Counted from the first letter of the stretch, positions 10,934 to 22,839 are shown. The stretch is 64,000 bases of DNA from Dicyema japonicum (GCA_011109175.1 RDEW01000095.1:1-64000), one strand, 5' to 3'. Made by a program: numbers and translations. The notes: generated by a model from the letters alone, not told the origin.

Positions 10934-11885
10934 TTTACGGTTATTTCTGTCCTTTAATACATTTTCTGTTTTTATTAAGTTCTGGGAGTAGCTTTAGTTA
11001 ATCTATCAATGTTTCAATTTTTTTATGTGTGATTTTTTTGACCAAGTGGCTAGTTGGTCAGAAAATTGATGTTGCGACGTAATTTCACTTAGGTCTATGG
11101 TGGATGAAAGCCATGTCTTTCGTTTTCTCGTGGTCACGCGCAAGGAAACATACTCAGGAAATTGCAAAAACAAAGTTCTGAACAAAGATAGTGTTGGATG
11201 CACATAGGATCCTGATTAGAATCTTGTCCAGTTGAAATTGAAGGAACTTAGAAGATTACCCGTCAGGAGTTAAATAAGATGATGGTTAATATGATTCTAC
11301 GTATGCTGCTAATATTATTAATGTTTTAAGTGGGAATTAAAAATTCTCTAAAAACCCAAGCCGTGACTATAATCGACGATATGCAATTTTTTGCTTAGGT
11401 ATGAATCACAACAACAACTTTATTTAAGCAGAAACTATGAGATATATTGGAGAGTCAATTAATTAGTCCTGCCTCAATGACCTGAACACTTCAGTCCCTC
11501 TTCTCCAGCCTTTTTCTCAGTTTTGATTATCGTCTAAACTGGTGGTCGGGGATCCAAACAAATCAATGAACACCGAAGTCCAACGGGGGCTGCCAGGGGT
11601 CCAACAAGCCGTTATAAACGGTATGAATCACTAGTTAACCCTTTATTATATTGTTATTGTAATATTTAAAATCATTTCCCTTTGAATTCCATGACAATAC
11701 AAGCAAATTACATTAATATCCAAAAATATATATTTTCTTCACTTATTTATTTATAGAGGATTTTTATTGAATGTTCTAATACTTAACGTAAGTTGAGCCT
11801 TTGGTATAACCGTGCTTAAGGTTTTTTCATTTTTGCAAAACATAAGTGAAGTTTAAGACGGTTAATAGAATCCACTCACCTGGAG
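10934..11885. other. Intergenic, no supportable gene
   Basis: AT-rich sequence with only short frames. At about 11500-11640 a G-rich patch (ggtggtcggggatcc) may be transposon debris, but nothing could be assigned. Confidence 0.4.
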
Positions 11886-11889
11886 ACGG

Positions 11890-12090
11890 AGGTCGGGAAA
11901 ATCCGAAAGTATTAATCACTTAACGATTACTACCATTTCACTCCTATTGTGAGAGAAGGACGTATTTCTCTCCAGTATCGGACGAAGGCTTGCTTCGAAG
12001 AGGTGCAAGCCAGTGAAGGAATCTGGTTGAGGCAGAGACTCGAAATGGCGGTGATCAGAGGAAACGCCTTCGCAATCCTGGCCTCTTAAC
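11890..12090 (+). mobile_element. LINE C-terminal fragment (DGKRPDG family)
   Basis: The translation contains LQYRTKACFEEVQ and WLRQRLEMAVIRGNAFAIL, the same terminal block as at 3680 and 5700. Only this end is present. Confidence 0.6.
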
Positions 12091-12238
12091 TAAAAGACTT
12101 TACTTATTTTCTTTTTTTCTAATAAATTTAAAAAAAAGTTAATAGAATTAATTCAATTTAAATAATTGAATTGATTGGTTTTATTAACTACTAAAAAAAC
12201 TTTTTAAATTCCCGCAATAACAAAAACAAATTTCCAAA

Positions 12239-12508
12239 TTAGTCATAGTAATACAACTTTGTTCTCACCACATCTGCATCTCTGCATTCTCTGTCTTTGT
12301 TGTAGTAATAAAAATATCCCTTCTTAGTTTTCAACTTTTTAACGAACCCATTATCCCAAGTATCAACTTGATCAATGCTGTTAAAGTATTTGTATTCATT
12401 CTCATCTTTGTATCCGGCCAATTGAAATCTATATGCGTTCTCAACTGCATCAGACCATCTTCTAGGTCTTGTCATTGACGTCGGTTGGCTCATTTGTTGA
12501 TATGACAA
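12239..12508 (-). CDS. MEIG1: MEIG1 homolog (meiosis-expressed gene 1)
   Basis: A single-exon frame of 89 residues, about the family length. It matches MEIG1 in RRWSDAVENAYRFQLAGY, the central VDTWDNGFVKKL and the C-terminal YFYYYNKDRECRDADVV. MEIG1 is a small protein that binds PACRG and is needed for sperm manchette and flagellum assembly in mouse; homologs occur in ciliated animals. The start at 12508 is upstream of the first conserved residues, with a second Met five codons in. Dicyemids are ciliated, which fits. There is no neighbour context, as it is flanked by transposon debris. Confidence 0.88.
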   Translation of the reverse strand: MSYQQMSQPTSMTRPRRWSDAVENAYRFQLAGYKDENEYKYFNSIDQVDTWDNGFVKKLKTKKGYFYYYNKDRECRDADVVRTKLYYYD

Positions 12509-12599
12509 TATTTTTATGTCGGTATTTATTTTAATAAAAATAAATTTAATTTATAAAAAGTTATTAACCGTAAATAAAAATCCGAAGACTGGTTTGGAA

Positions 12600-12900
12600 C
12601 GATCTGCTGGATGGCCATCGTTAATTGGTGGATGACTCGGAGACTACCCTCGGCAGAGAAACAAGAAAGACCTTAGAACAACTACGTTCTGGTCACTTCC
12701 TCCTTAGAGATGAGTCGGACTCTTGGCTTCCACCACCGAACCAATTATCATTGATTCTACAAGAAACTTTCTCCTACCCGGGACCTCCGGTGAACATCGA
12801 AGACCTGTGGAAGCGTCCAGCACTAGCTTCTGGACGCCTGAGGACGGGCGGCTTACTACAAGGTAGCGAGGTCGGAGGTAATAGCTAACTAATAAATAAC
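12600..12900 (+). mobile_element. LINE-like C-terminal fragment
   Basis: The frame contains TLEQLRSGHFLLR and, further on, VNIEDLWKRPALA. A pattern of LRSGH followed by DLWxxP is found at the C-terminal end of Jockey-type elements. The related minus-strand relic at 56830 has the DLSDFWE variant. It is not a host gene as far as I can see. Confidence 0.45.
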
Positions 12901-13599
12901 CTTTCTCCTCTTATGAGTGTTATCGACATGCCACTTCTCCTCATCATGCCTTCCCACGTTAAAACAATTGGGATGAGTTTGACAAGAGAACCGTACATAG
13001 CTGTAGCCCTCAAGTCAATAGGTCCAATTTATACGACTTCTCTACTTTAGTACGTATTAGCAATTATATTGAATGTCTTCCAGATTGATCGTAGAGTTGA
13101 CAGAATGTCTTAAGCCTCTTTGACTTCTTTGTTATTTTTTTACTACCGGTCTCTTCAAGAGGGGGAAACCAATGGATAACAGGAAAGTAAATGTCAAAAG
13201 CGGGCTCTCCCGGAAATATGTCAAATATATATGATGTGGAAGGTAGACAAGACAAGGCAGACAAGATAAGAAATGACCCATCATTTGGTCGTCTAAAAAG
13301 AAAAAACGGCATAACTATGAAGCAAATCGTCCGATTGTTCGAGTCATCTACTCCTGGAGACATTTGACTACGTTTGTAACGAACATACCCAATCTCTATT
13401 ATTACGCAACCACCAAATAGTTTGTTTGAGGTTATTAATGGAAGATCGCCTCTTTAACTTTTTTGATGCCATGAGCTCTGCAAAAGTCAACTTTAAATTA
13501 AAATTAATTCCAAAGACCACTGTTAAACCGAAAAAAACTAAGTGATCCCGACGAATTGAATCATGGCTCTCATCTTTACTCTGTGTTGATCCCTTGATC

Positions 13600-14110
13600 C
13601 TATACAAGTTCGCTGCGGGCGAGCACTCCTTCTTGGCATTGGTATCCTTTTTTGTTTTTTTCAATTAGTGTCTCCAAGGGCATCGGTGATTTGATATTTT
13701 CCCCTGTATACCATCTCTCGGTTAGTTTGAAGCCTTTTTTCTGGGTTGCGGAGATTTTCTGGATGTTCGTATAAGAGACCAGTAGTCCCCATGAAGCACA
13801 CGTATATGAAATGCATGGTTTGATGTACTGTGAGTAGAGTGTTTTAAGTATAGGGTGATGTCCAATTTTCCATAGACCTGTTAGGCATTTCAGAAAATTG
13901 ATTTTCTTCTCACATTTGTTCAGCACGTTAGTGACATGTCTCAAAAAGTTCATATGCGAAAGTTAGACCCAATATTTTTTGCCTCCCTCCGCAGTAACTT
14001 CTATTGTCCTGTTCGACAATTTTTTGTCCGAAGTATAGAGAGTTGTAACAGATTTTTCGGTGTTGATTGACATCGTGTTTTTGTATTCTTCCCGGCGCTG
14101 TTTGGAACTT
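13600..14110 (-). mobile_element. Jockey-like LINE, thumb-region fragment
   Basis: The minus-strand translation gives INTEKSVTTLYTSDKK, then HVTNVLNKCEKKINFLKCL and YIKPCISYTCASWG, which is the usual order of the post-RT region of Jockey elements. Frameshifts near 13950 break it. Confidence 0.65.
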
Positions 14111-14329
14111 TAATATTATTTATGCGTTTAGTTTTTAAATTACCGTTTTTTAACAAAATTTTTATTTTTAAAAATATAGTTAAATCTTTGAAATTAGCGT
14201 TAATTAACCTGATTGATAAAACTGGAGACAAATTAATTTTAGTCGATTCTCCTATCCACCCTATACTTCGTTGTTAAGTCCAGGTTATTCGTTGTGATGA
14301 CATTGGGATCATTACTGTGGGATCATTAC

Positions 14330-14470
14330 TGAGCCCTATAAGAGGTACTTAAGAGAGTTGGAAGTGGATAGAAAAATCCATGCTTACATACAAACAATAG
14401 TGCTTGAGAGAACCCTCTACGAGTCCTCTTGGAATTTACTGTACAAGAAACTAATAATAAGATTTGGCCA
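14330..14470 (+). mobile_element. R2-like LINE, small C-terminal fragment
   Basis: The translation reads GIITEPYKRYLRELEVDRK followed by AYIQTIVLERTLYES. It matches the end of the nuclease region of the element at 880-3127 (YLKQLGVDRKLQAYLQFTV). From 14480 to 15300 I see nothing supportable. Confidence 0.55.
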
Positions 14471-15319
14471 AAATTTTTGTTGGGAACTAAATCGAAAAAA
14501 ATAAGCTGTTAACCAGAATATTTTTTACAAAATGGTTCATCTTATATATTCGAATTATTGGAATTTTTATCAAGAAAAAATGTTTTCACTTATGGAACTG
14601 TACTCCAATAGAAGAATATGCACAGTACGACCGTTAATAATCATTAGCAGCATATGTAGATCATAAACTTATCATTCTAGTACATACAGTTTCAAAAAGA
14701 TGATCCTCGTCAAAGTTCTTACACTCTTGGTTTGAAGGGAATCGAAACCAGATAGATGCACGTGTATCCGTACATCTTTCCTAGGCTTCAAATCTCTCCA
14801 AGTCCGTCAATTTGTAAAGAAGGAAGACGTAACAATTTATCTGTCAAAACATTCCATGTAATAATGGTACTTCGCAACCCAGCGTAACCACTTATACCGG
14901 CCTACCTGAAAAAAAACTCCAAAATATCTATTTATGCTATCAAAGGCAAATTATTTAATTTTAAGAAATTAAATATTTTTTCAACTAACTTATCAATTTT
15001 TATATCATACAAGACACATTGTTTGAGCTAAATAATGCGTTAAAATGCTAAGAATTAGTCGATATTTCAATTCAAAATAAGTTGTTAATTATTATTAAAC
15101 TTGAAAACGCCTTAAAGAAAAGAGTTACTTCCAACTAACTAAGAGATAATAGTATCACTCTGTACGATCATTCTAAAGTATTCTTCAGTTCTACAGAGTT
15201 CTAATAGTAACGACGTTCCTCTATCATGAGAGATTGCAGTTTTAGGTTTTTAGCACACTTCGAGGTTCTCAATAAAATACTTGATAGAACCTATTTAAAT
15301 AAAAAATTGAACGTATCAA

Positions 15320-15900
15320 GTCCCCATAGTCTAGAAGCAGAGAGAACTTCCAATATACACAAAAGTTCCTCCAGAATCTGCAGAAAGGGAATAAAACATC
15401 CAGTTTTTCCAGTCGCTAGAATACCTCTGGGAGACAAAATTATCCTTTTCGTGCTACCCTCGGGACTGTGCTGCACTTGGACAAGTGGATCGCATGACGC
15501 CACTCAGCAAAATGAGGCAAGAGAAAGAAGCAAGTAAAGGAAGAGAAATCTTTAACCAAATAGCCAGTGGGGAAAATAATTTATTTATTAACCACTGATA
15601 CACTGAGAAAGAAGTTAATAGTTAAAAACTAATTAAATGTAACCAGTTCGTACGGTCGCAGAAGCAGATTCTTTCCTAATGAGTCGATTCAGAACTAACG
15701 GAAAGGAAGAAAAACTCCAGTCTTTGAAGTTGCAGGAACTTTTATAATGGGATGGAAGGAAAAAATCATACTTTTTCGTGGCACCCTGGTTTTACGTGTC
15801 TCCTAGGACAGATAAATCACATCTTAGCAAATCAAAGGAAGAAGAACAGAAGAAAGTAAGAGAAATCGTCAATAAAGTGGTAAACGTGGTAACAAACTAA
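15320..15900 (-). mobile_element. SINE-2 family, two adjacent copies
   Basis: Two copies lie head to tail: about 15330-15575, ending with aaccaaatagccagtgggg, and 15590-15900, starting with actgatacactgagaaagaag. Both share the body of the copy at 9750-10110. An apparent frame at 15226-15537 runs through the first copy and is not supported as a gene. Confidence 0.6.
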
Positions 15901-16269
15901 AATTTATTATTATTACCTCCAGGTTCACTGGGTCAAAAAGAAATAAATAAAAAGTTCTCAACTAACTAAATGATCCCAGACCGACATGTGAGAGGAAGAG
16001 TCCAGTGGGGTCGAGAATCCTGAACAGCTTATCTCATTGGACATGGCATCGGCTCAAAATTTCTGTATGGATATTTCTATAGTGTATGGAATAGAGGGCA
16101 GCTCGGTAAACTAGCCTCCTTTAAGAGTTTCCTTTGTAATTCGATTAAGATTGAGGGAAACAATGAGTTTGGTTGCCTCACAGTAATTTAAATTAATTGA
16201 TGAATATTTAATACGGATTAATCTCAATTAATATTAAATTTAATAACGGGTTATTTAAATATTAATACA

Positions 16270-17555
16270 ATGACAATGACTAGTGATCGTGAGAGTGCAA
16301 TATATGAATATAGAAAGGCATTGCTTAAGCACCATAATTTGGACAAAAATGTTAAAATGTATATTTTTCTGATATGTTAGTAAGGAAAGAGTACAACTTG
16401 CTGAAAGAAGAGTTTGACAAATATGAGAATGGCGTTAAAGCTTTACAGAGTGTTGGACAGATTGTAGGAGAGGTTTTGCGAAGAATCGGAGAAACTTGTA
16501 AGTAACTAACGTTATATCAGTCGTTGTTAAGGCAGCAAACGGTCCTCGATACGTGGTTGGATGTCGAGCACAAATTGACAAATCAAAAGTGGTTGACGGA
16601 ACTCGAGTCGCTCTGGATGTGTCTACACTTGTAATTATGCGCATTCTTAGAAGAGAAGTAGACCCAGTAGTCTACAATATGTGCGTGGAAAAGACTGGGA
16701 ATCTGTCATACAACGATATTGGTGGACTTTCAGAGCAGATCAGAGAGTTGAGGGAAGTGATTGAACTGCCTATAATAAACCCTGGAATTTTCTTGAGAGT
16801 GGGAATGAAACCGCCAAAAGGTGTACTGCTGTATGGTCCACCAGGGACCGGAAAGACTCTCCTAGCACGTGCAGTAGCTAAACAGATTAACTGTACATTC
16901 CTGAAGGTGGTGGCGAGTGCTATAGTCGACAAATATATCGGAGAGAGTTCTCGACTGATTCGAGACATGTTCAGCTATGCAAGAGCTAACAGTCCGTGTG
17001 TGATATTCATCGATGAGATTGACGCCATTGGGGGAAGGCGATTTTCTGAGGGGACTTCTGCAGACAGAGAAATACAAAGAACGCTAATGGAGGTAATGCA
17101 TAGTAATAATGGAAGCTTCTTAATCAAATTGACGGATTTTCTCCTCTCTCACAAGTGATGGTCATTATGGCCACAAATAGACCTGACACCCTGGATCCTG
17201 CACTCCTCAGACCAGGTAGACTCGACAAGAAAATAAGTTTATATGCCTCTTTTACCTCAGAAATCAGCCTTCCTAACCACCAGGCTAGACTTCACATTTT
17301 GCAAATTCATACAAGGAAGATGCCAGTTCAAGGAGAAATTGATTGGGACAGAGTTGCTAAACTGTCTGAGGACTTTAATGGAGCAGATCTTCGTAATGTC
17401 TGCACTGAGGCTGGTTGACTGATAGAAATATTTTAGGCATGTTTGCCATAAAGGAGGAAAGATCCTATGTGATAATGGATGACTTTGTGAAGGCCACCAG
17501 GAAAATTGCTACTAATAAAAAGTTGGAAACTAAACTTGACTATAAACCACTCTAA
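16270..17555 (+). CDS. PSMC6: 26S proteasome ATPase Rpt4 (PSMC6)
   Basis: One of six AAA+ ATPases of the 19S base that unfold substrates and open the 20S core. Exons joined through five introns of 23-26 nt give a full-length protein: an N-terminal coiled coil ([16 protein letters not shown]), the [14 protein letters not shown] linker, [14 protein letters not shown] (OB fold), [25 protein letters not shown], Walker A GPPGTGKT (about 16837), Walker [29 protein letters not shown], arginine finger region LLRPGRLD, and the C-terminus KLDYKPL. Start ATG at 16270 has a second ATG two codons later. Rpt4 identity rests on the VGEVLRRI linker, DPVVYNM and the DYKP ending. No defects were seen. Confidence 0.96.
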
Positions 17556-18662
17556 TCTTTTTGTTCTACATTTTGGTGCTATTTTTTATTTTCTTGTTTT
17601 TTGACTTTTTTCTGATATGCAAGATTTTTATGAAGATAATTCCCCTCGGTCTTTTTTTCTCTCATGGAAAATGCCTGATCTGAGATGTAGCATGGACAGT
17701 CGCCTTTGCAGTTTGAAGTTATCGGATTCGGGTTGATAGCTGTGGAGGGCTATTAGGATTATAAAACTTTAAGAAAAGAAAATGTGACAGCTTCTCTAGC
17801 AGATTCCGCATGCCACTCGTTGTCGTAGAAACGACTGAAGTCGTTGGATACAATTTTTGAGATCGCTAGAGTCGAAAATTTCTTAAGTGACTAGATTTTC
17901 GAGGGATGGAATGGCTGTTCCAAAGGCTTTCTCTGGAAGTAGTCAGGGGAAAAAGTTAAGTTTTAATTGGTCGGAAGGTTAAGGTGTTGACTTACATCTA
18001 ATACACGAGATGTCTACTCAGATATATTATAGATGAAATTTTTTGTATTTACTTTTTTGAGTATGAACGATGTGACGGATTCAAGAGACATCGTAGCAAG
18101 TAGTTTTAAACAAATAAGTTGATAATGCACGTAGAATCGGGATTCGAATTTTGTTAACCTAAATTTATTTTTTTAAGAAACTACAATTTTTTAATTTTAT
18201 TTTCTTAAATTTTTTTTAGAATCAGTACCTTATTGAATAATATCATTACTGAACAGTCAATTATTTGTTAATTGCTCGGAAATGTAACCTGTTTGGAAGC
18301 AAAAAAATATTATTTACCTCCAGTCACAAGTAAAGGAAATCCATCTGAAAGTGTTGTGCGCTCCAAAAAGTCTTTAGACTCATTATGTCTAATTTGCACT
18401 TGAAATTAAAGACAAAATAATTTAGAGTTGACTAAACGATTTGAGTAGGATTTCAATGATTTGAACGTAGTTGAATAATTAATATTGAATTAAATTCCAC
18501 TCTGTGTCGTCATTTTAAGAAATATTTTCATTAAGTAACTACAGTCTTGCGAATTTCAGCTTTAATATTTTTTTAAATTAAAAGTATTTGATATTCTTTT
18601 AATTAAAAATTTTAAGTATTAATTTTGTATTTAAAAATAATAATCGTGTATTGGTGCTGGTG
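17556..18662. other. Intergenic, possible tRNA-like repeat
   Basis: No gene found. Near 17985 the string ggttaaggtgttgac resembles an A box, and near 18135 gggattcgaatttt resembles a B box, so an old tRNA-derived SINE of another family may lie at about 17980-18160. The rest is AT-rich. Confidence 0.35.
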
Positions 18663-19350
18663 ATGAACATATATCGAATGATCGGGGATATGTCCCATTT
18701 ATTTGCGATTCTGACTTTGCTCAGGAAAATGTACACAACAAAGTCGTGCTGTGGTAACGGGTTGTGCTTTATTTACAGGTGTATCAAGGAAATCTCAGAT
18801 TTTGTTTTTTTTGGTGTTCATAACCAGGTACCTCAATCTTTTTACAGTGTTTGTGTCAATATACAACACAGTAATGAAGATAACTTACATAATATCAACT
18901 GGGATTACCCTCTTCTTCATGTTCAACAAGTTCAGTACAACCTTCGATCAGAAAAACGACACATTTCCCCTTACCTGGCTAATTGCCACCAGTGCCTTGC
19001 TGTCTATTATTTTCAACCACGAATTTTCTCTTTTTGGAGTGTTTTGGGCTTTCTCAATTTATCTCGAGTCTGTGGCAATGATGCCTCAGTTGTTTATGAT
19101 AACAAAGTCTGGGGAGGCTGAGACCATAACCAGCCACTACATCTTCTTTATGGGAATCTACAGGCTGTTCTACATTTTCAATTGGATCTACAGATATAAT
19201 GCTGAAGCATTTTTTGACAGGATTAGCCTGCTTGCTGGTATTCTGCAAACTGTCCTTTATCTCGACTTCTTCTGGCTGTATATCTCCAAAGGTTTTTATT
19301 TGCCTATATTTTTAGTCGTCAGAAATAGATCGTTATTTATTCCAATATAA
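18663..19350 (+). CDS. KDELR: ER lumen protein-retaining receptor (KDEL receptor)
   Basis: Seven-pass Golgi/ER receptor that retrieves proteins with a KDEL-type tail. The start MNIYRMIGDMSHLFAI matches the family. A 25-nt intron (18754-18778) is followed by GVSRKSQILFFLVFITRYL, FSIYLESVAMMPQLFM, the highly conserved SGEAETITSHYIFFMG and IFNWIYRY. A 24-nt intron (19292-19315) then leads to a short tail, KVVRNRSLFIPI. Reading through that last intron without splicing keeps the frame open, so an unspliced model would have a longer, wrong C-terminus. Length and hydrophobic segments agree with KDELR1-3. Confidence 0.95.
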
Positions 19351-19402
19351 CTTACTGGGCTTACTTTTAGATGATTTCAAAAATATTATAAATTTGAGTT
19401 TT

Positions 19403-19666
19403 TTATTTTTTAAGGAATAAGGCTTTATTAACCTTCCGAAAACTAGTAAGCAGCTCTCGAGCATTCGTTTGTACGATTTGTACGGAGATGCAATAAATCA
19501 GCCATATCAGCGATCCGATAGTACCCCAAAAGAAAAGCGATTCTCCGAGGTTGAAAAAACGAGTTTTTTTGTCAAACGAGGAAGCCTCTGATCTGAGACG
19601 TGCAAGACACCTATGCTGAAACAACATCCATAAGTGTGCGTCCACCTTTGCTGCAAACGAATCCAT
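19403..19666 (-). CDS. Hypothetical small membrane ORF
   Basis: A frame of 87 residues starting MDSFAAKVDAHLWMLFQHRC with one clear hydrophobic stretch (FFWGTIGSLIWLIYCISV) and a basic C-terminus FRKVNKALFLKK. It is tail to tail with the KDEL receptor gene, 52 bp away. I do not recognise the family. It could be a small single-pass protein or a chance frame. Confidence 0.25.
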   Translation of the reverse strand: MDSFAAKVDAHLWMLFQHRCLARLRSEASSFDKKTRFFNLGESLFFWGTIGSLIWLIYCISVQIVQTNARELLTSFRKVNKALFLKK

Positions 19667-19959
19667 GTGCCAATGTCTAGCTTCTACTACGGTTTTTCTT
19701 GGAATCCTGGATTAATTCTTATAAAGGGAAGGAAAATAACACACGACTCATCTACGTGGTGACATTGGTTACAAACTGTTGCAAAAAAGTCTTTCAAAAG
19801 AATCGAGATATGGCTAATTTATGAAAATTACTCTTAATTTAAAAAAATCAACTTTACAATAGTAACTTCGCAAATTGTCTTAGAAACCTGAAAACCGAAA
19901 AAGTTGAAATCCACGTATGACCTAGACTTATTGAGATCGCTAGTTAATCATTGAGGACC

Positions 19960-20020
19960 AAAGAGAGTGTTTGGCTATAAGTATTATGGCTTTCGTGAAA
20001 GTGCTTATAGTAATAATATT
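19960..20020 (+). mobile_element. SINE-1 3' tail fragment
   Basis: The string ggctataagtattatggctttcgtgaaagtgctt, shortened here to its key parts tattatggctttcgtg and agtaataatattt, matches the ends of SINE-1 copies near 31640 and 36630. Confidence 0.5.
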
Positions 20021-20374
20021 TACACTTCCCCCGCAGATTCAATCTTCTACATTCAATGGGATATCCTGAAGATAATCATATACTTATGTTCTGGTATAAT
20101 TCCCCTCAGAGTTTTCTAAATTTTGATAAAACTAGCTGGATCCACCACTTCGCTACGGAGAAATCGAAATACGCTGACCACTAGAACTCGCCTTCCCGCC
20201 TTTCTATCTTCGATATATGCTTTCAGTGATCCTACTACATTAACGGATCGTACGCTAAACCAGGGGAAGTCTGGACGCGACTAAATGTAGGATTCCTGAA
20301 GAACCCTAATAAAAAAGGACTGAGAAGCTTTTATGCTGAAAGATCATAGATGAGATAAAACTTGAACTTATTAG

Positions 20375-20690
20375 TTGTTGGCTTGTCTGGCTTCCATATC
20401 GAGGAAAAAAAGTGATGTATGGTTCAGAGCCTTTCCATGCACCTCACTTGAGACAATATTGGAAGACTGCCACGATAATTGGGGTTTGCGTCCGCCTCAG
20501 AGTAGATGTTTGCGTGACCCACGTGGAAGAATAATCGACGCTAAAGGTCTTCACACTTTCTCCTGCCAGAGGAGTGTTGGAAGGAATTCAAGACACAGTT
20601 AAATCAACGGAGTTATTGTATGGGGACTCATTGCTGCCGAATTAAATCAAAATCTTCGTATATCTTATGTTTTTTAGATTTTCATTGAAA
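20375..20690 (+). mobile_element. LINE C-terminal fragment (DGKRPDG family, Cys/His part)
   Basis: Translated text LACLASISRKKSDVWFRAFP, then RGRIIDAKGLHTFSCQRSVG and NGVIVWGL aligns with 5150-5330 ([29 protein letters not shown]). Truncated before the RPDG motif. Confidence 0.6.
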
Positions 20691-20924
20691 GAACGGTTTA
20701 GATTTGTAGAAGGCGATAAAGAAATTTATGTTGGAGAGCCACTTCAGATCTTGACCATAATTATATCAATCGACAGAGAATGTAACAGTAATAAATATTA
20801 AATATAATGAGCATTGGCTATTATAAAATTCACAGTTCACTCAAATTCAAGATACTTTTAGTTGCGTGGATGGAAAATGAGTTCGAGATCTCTTTGCTTC
20901 CCATGACCCACCAAGATTTGATAT

Positions 20925-21020
20925 GAAAGTTGAGGATCTGACCTATCATGGCGGCGTGTTAGAAGTGGTCGTCAGCTTCCTATATGTTAGCGAAACTGGG
21001 TTAACGATTTAAGAAATTTT
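20925..21020. repeat. Repeat unit shared with 40670 and 60250
   Basis: The stretch around cctatatgttagcgaaactgg recurs as cctacatgttagcgatcc near 40727 and ttacatgttggcgaagttgg near 60327, each within related flanks of about 80-100 bp. The type of repeat is unknown; probably an old SINE. Confidence 0.45.
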
Positions 21021-21439
21021 AACTATAAATTTTTTTATTAGTCCACAGAAAATTGTAGAATTAGAAAATCAAAAATTATAAGTCAATGTTGTAGACGAAA
21101 TTCCTAATCATTTCCTAGGCGGCCTCAGGTTGATTTCCTGAGACCAAATGCTCTGCATTTTTAACGACAATTTGCTTGAAGTTTCCAGACGCGAACGTAT
21201 CCATTAACTCTTTTAGGGGACGTTTGAGAATACCACATTTGCTGAAGAGCTACGTTAAATACATTTTTCCTTTTTATTTTAAATTTTTTGAAAATTCTAA
21301 TGTCAATGACGGTTCTACAAGAGAATCAAACAGACCGTTGTAAAACAGAGTCTTTGATATCACACAACTACCAACTTTATACCCAGCATCGAGATACAGG
21401 AGCCATTGACTTCATTACACACATAATTCACTTCATTTG

Positions 21440-21730
21440 ATGTTTTATCGAATTTTATGTTTCCAGCATATAATTTCTTAGAATTTTGTCAAAGAAACTC
21501 AGAATAATAAAATGGTGGTTGCTAATATTGACAAATCAATTCAGACCCCATCACATGGAATGTTGCAAGGGTCTGAAAGTCGAGTCATATTGGCAAATAA
21601 AGTTGAATACTAATTCTGTTGGATCTTTGAGGAATCCCCGAACGAGAGCCAGAACCCGGAAAACCGGGATCACTTAGTTAGTAATTAACTTTTTTCTAAT
21701 CCTGTGATCTTGGGGTAAATAAAAAAAAAG
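21440..21730 (+). mobile_element. Jockey-like LINE 3' end
   Basis: The end gggatcacttagttagtaat, preceded by ccccgaacgagagcc, matches the terminal region near 23640-23735 and the end of the element at 1-850. Only the last part is present. Confidence 0.55.
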
Positions 21731-21814
21731 TCGAGTACGGATAACTGTCTCCTCAACATACTATTTTCTAGTAATTGAAATTACCAAAGTGTTGTTTACA
21801 TAATCGCCCTAAGA

Positions 21815-22640
21815 ACTCGCGAATTAATTTTTTGTATTTATCAATTTTTTTCAATTTGGTTATCAAATATATGTCCACTGTAGAATAAATTGGTTCCATA
21901 ATCTACCATCTACCATAAATAGGATATCCCACATTATAGGGATCAATCCACGCGTAGTCAATAGCCATTCCTTGTTGATTCATTGGATCTGAACTATTCT
22001 GATTCCACTGATCAATTGCATTGACCATATTTTCCCGCATAGACTCTCCAGTAATGTAAAAAGGATTTGACTTTAATTCAGGAAATAGTGATAAATTGGC
22101 TGTTACAAAGGATTTCAGTTGTCAGGGGAAACAGCCATTAAATCCTCTCAGCTGGCTTATTTGATTGTCTTGTTACGTAATAAATTGTTTTAGTTGATAA
22201 AATTGTTGCATATATGATTATTTTACTTATGATAGGAAACGACCAATCATATTTTCATCTGATAGAGAACATTCTTTAGCAAAAAAACTAAATTTTGCTC
22301 CGACCTTCAGTAAATGTTATTATATTTGGATTATCAATGAAAATAACATTGTATTCTCTTGTCCACGTGAATTCTCTCTTTGAAACTAAGAGATTATATT
22401 TGCACTAGATAACCTCCATTAACGTAATGTGGACCAAATTCATAAAAAGTCCAAATATTGAGGAAGCTCCAGGCCCACCTTGAAGCTACACTAAAACCGC
22501 TGCTGAGGCATTTCTATTCTTTAGTAATTATTATCGAAATAGTTACTTCTGCTTTACCAAAAAAACATATTTCTAACACAGTCATCACTTACTTTGAAGT
22601 ATCCAGAATAGCTCTCAACATTTCCGACAAACAACGCTCA
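21815..22640 (-). pseudogene. CPVL: CPVL-like serine carboxypeptidase (S10), decayed
   Basis: On the minus strand, exons joined through short introns give VESYSGYFK, YVFFW, AAVLV*LQGGPGASSIFGLF, EFGPHYVNGGYL, REFTWTREYNVIFIDNP, then FPELKSNPFYITGES and GHIFDNQIEKN. This follows the order of human CPVL (VLWLQGGPG, SSMFGLF, FPEYKNNDFYVTGESYAG). Defects: the Trp codon of LWLQGGPG is TAG (22486-22488); a TTTTT run needs one more T to keep frame after GLF; the nucleophile motif is GES but the following YAG is MRE; another shift lies after QIEK. The region with the catalytic Asp and His is not found. The combination fits a dead gene better than sequencing error alone. Confidence 0.7.
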
Positions 22641-22839
22641 AATGTTTTGCGAGATCAACATTTATTCTGTTCAAATAAACGTGAGTATTAAAAGATTTTT
22701 ATATTGGGTACACTATTTTTAGTAGAATTTCTTAGAAGGATAGAAAAAGAAAAAAATGTTCCCATTAGAGTTTTTAAAATTTTATTAAAAACTCTACGTT
22801 ATTCACATGGCTGTTGATATTTTTAAATGGAAGAAGAGG

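Noticed and set aside
15226-15537. A 103-codon open frame
   Set aside because: Overlaps a SINE-2 copy that is present several times in the window; no domain.
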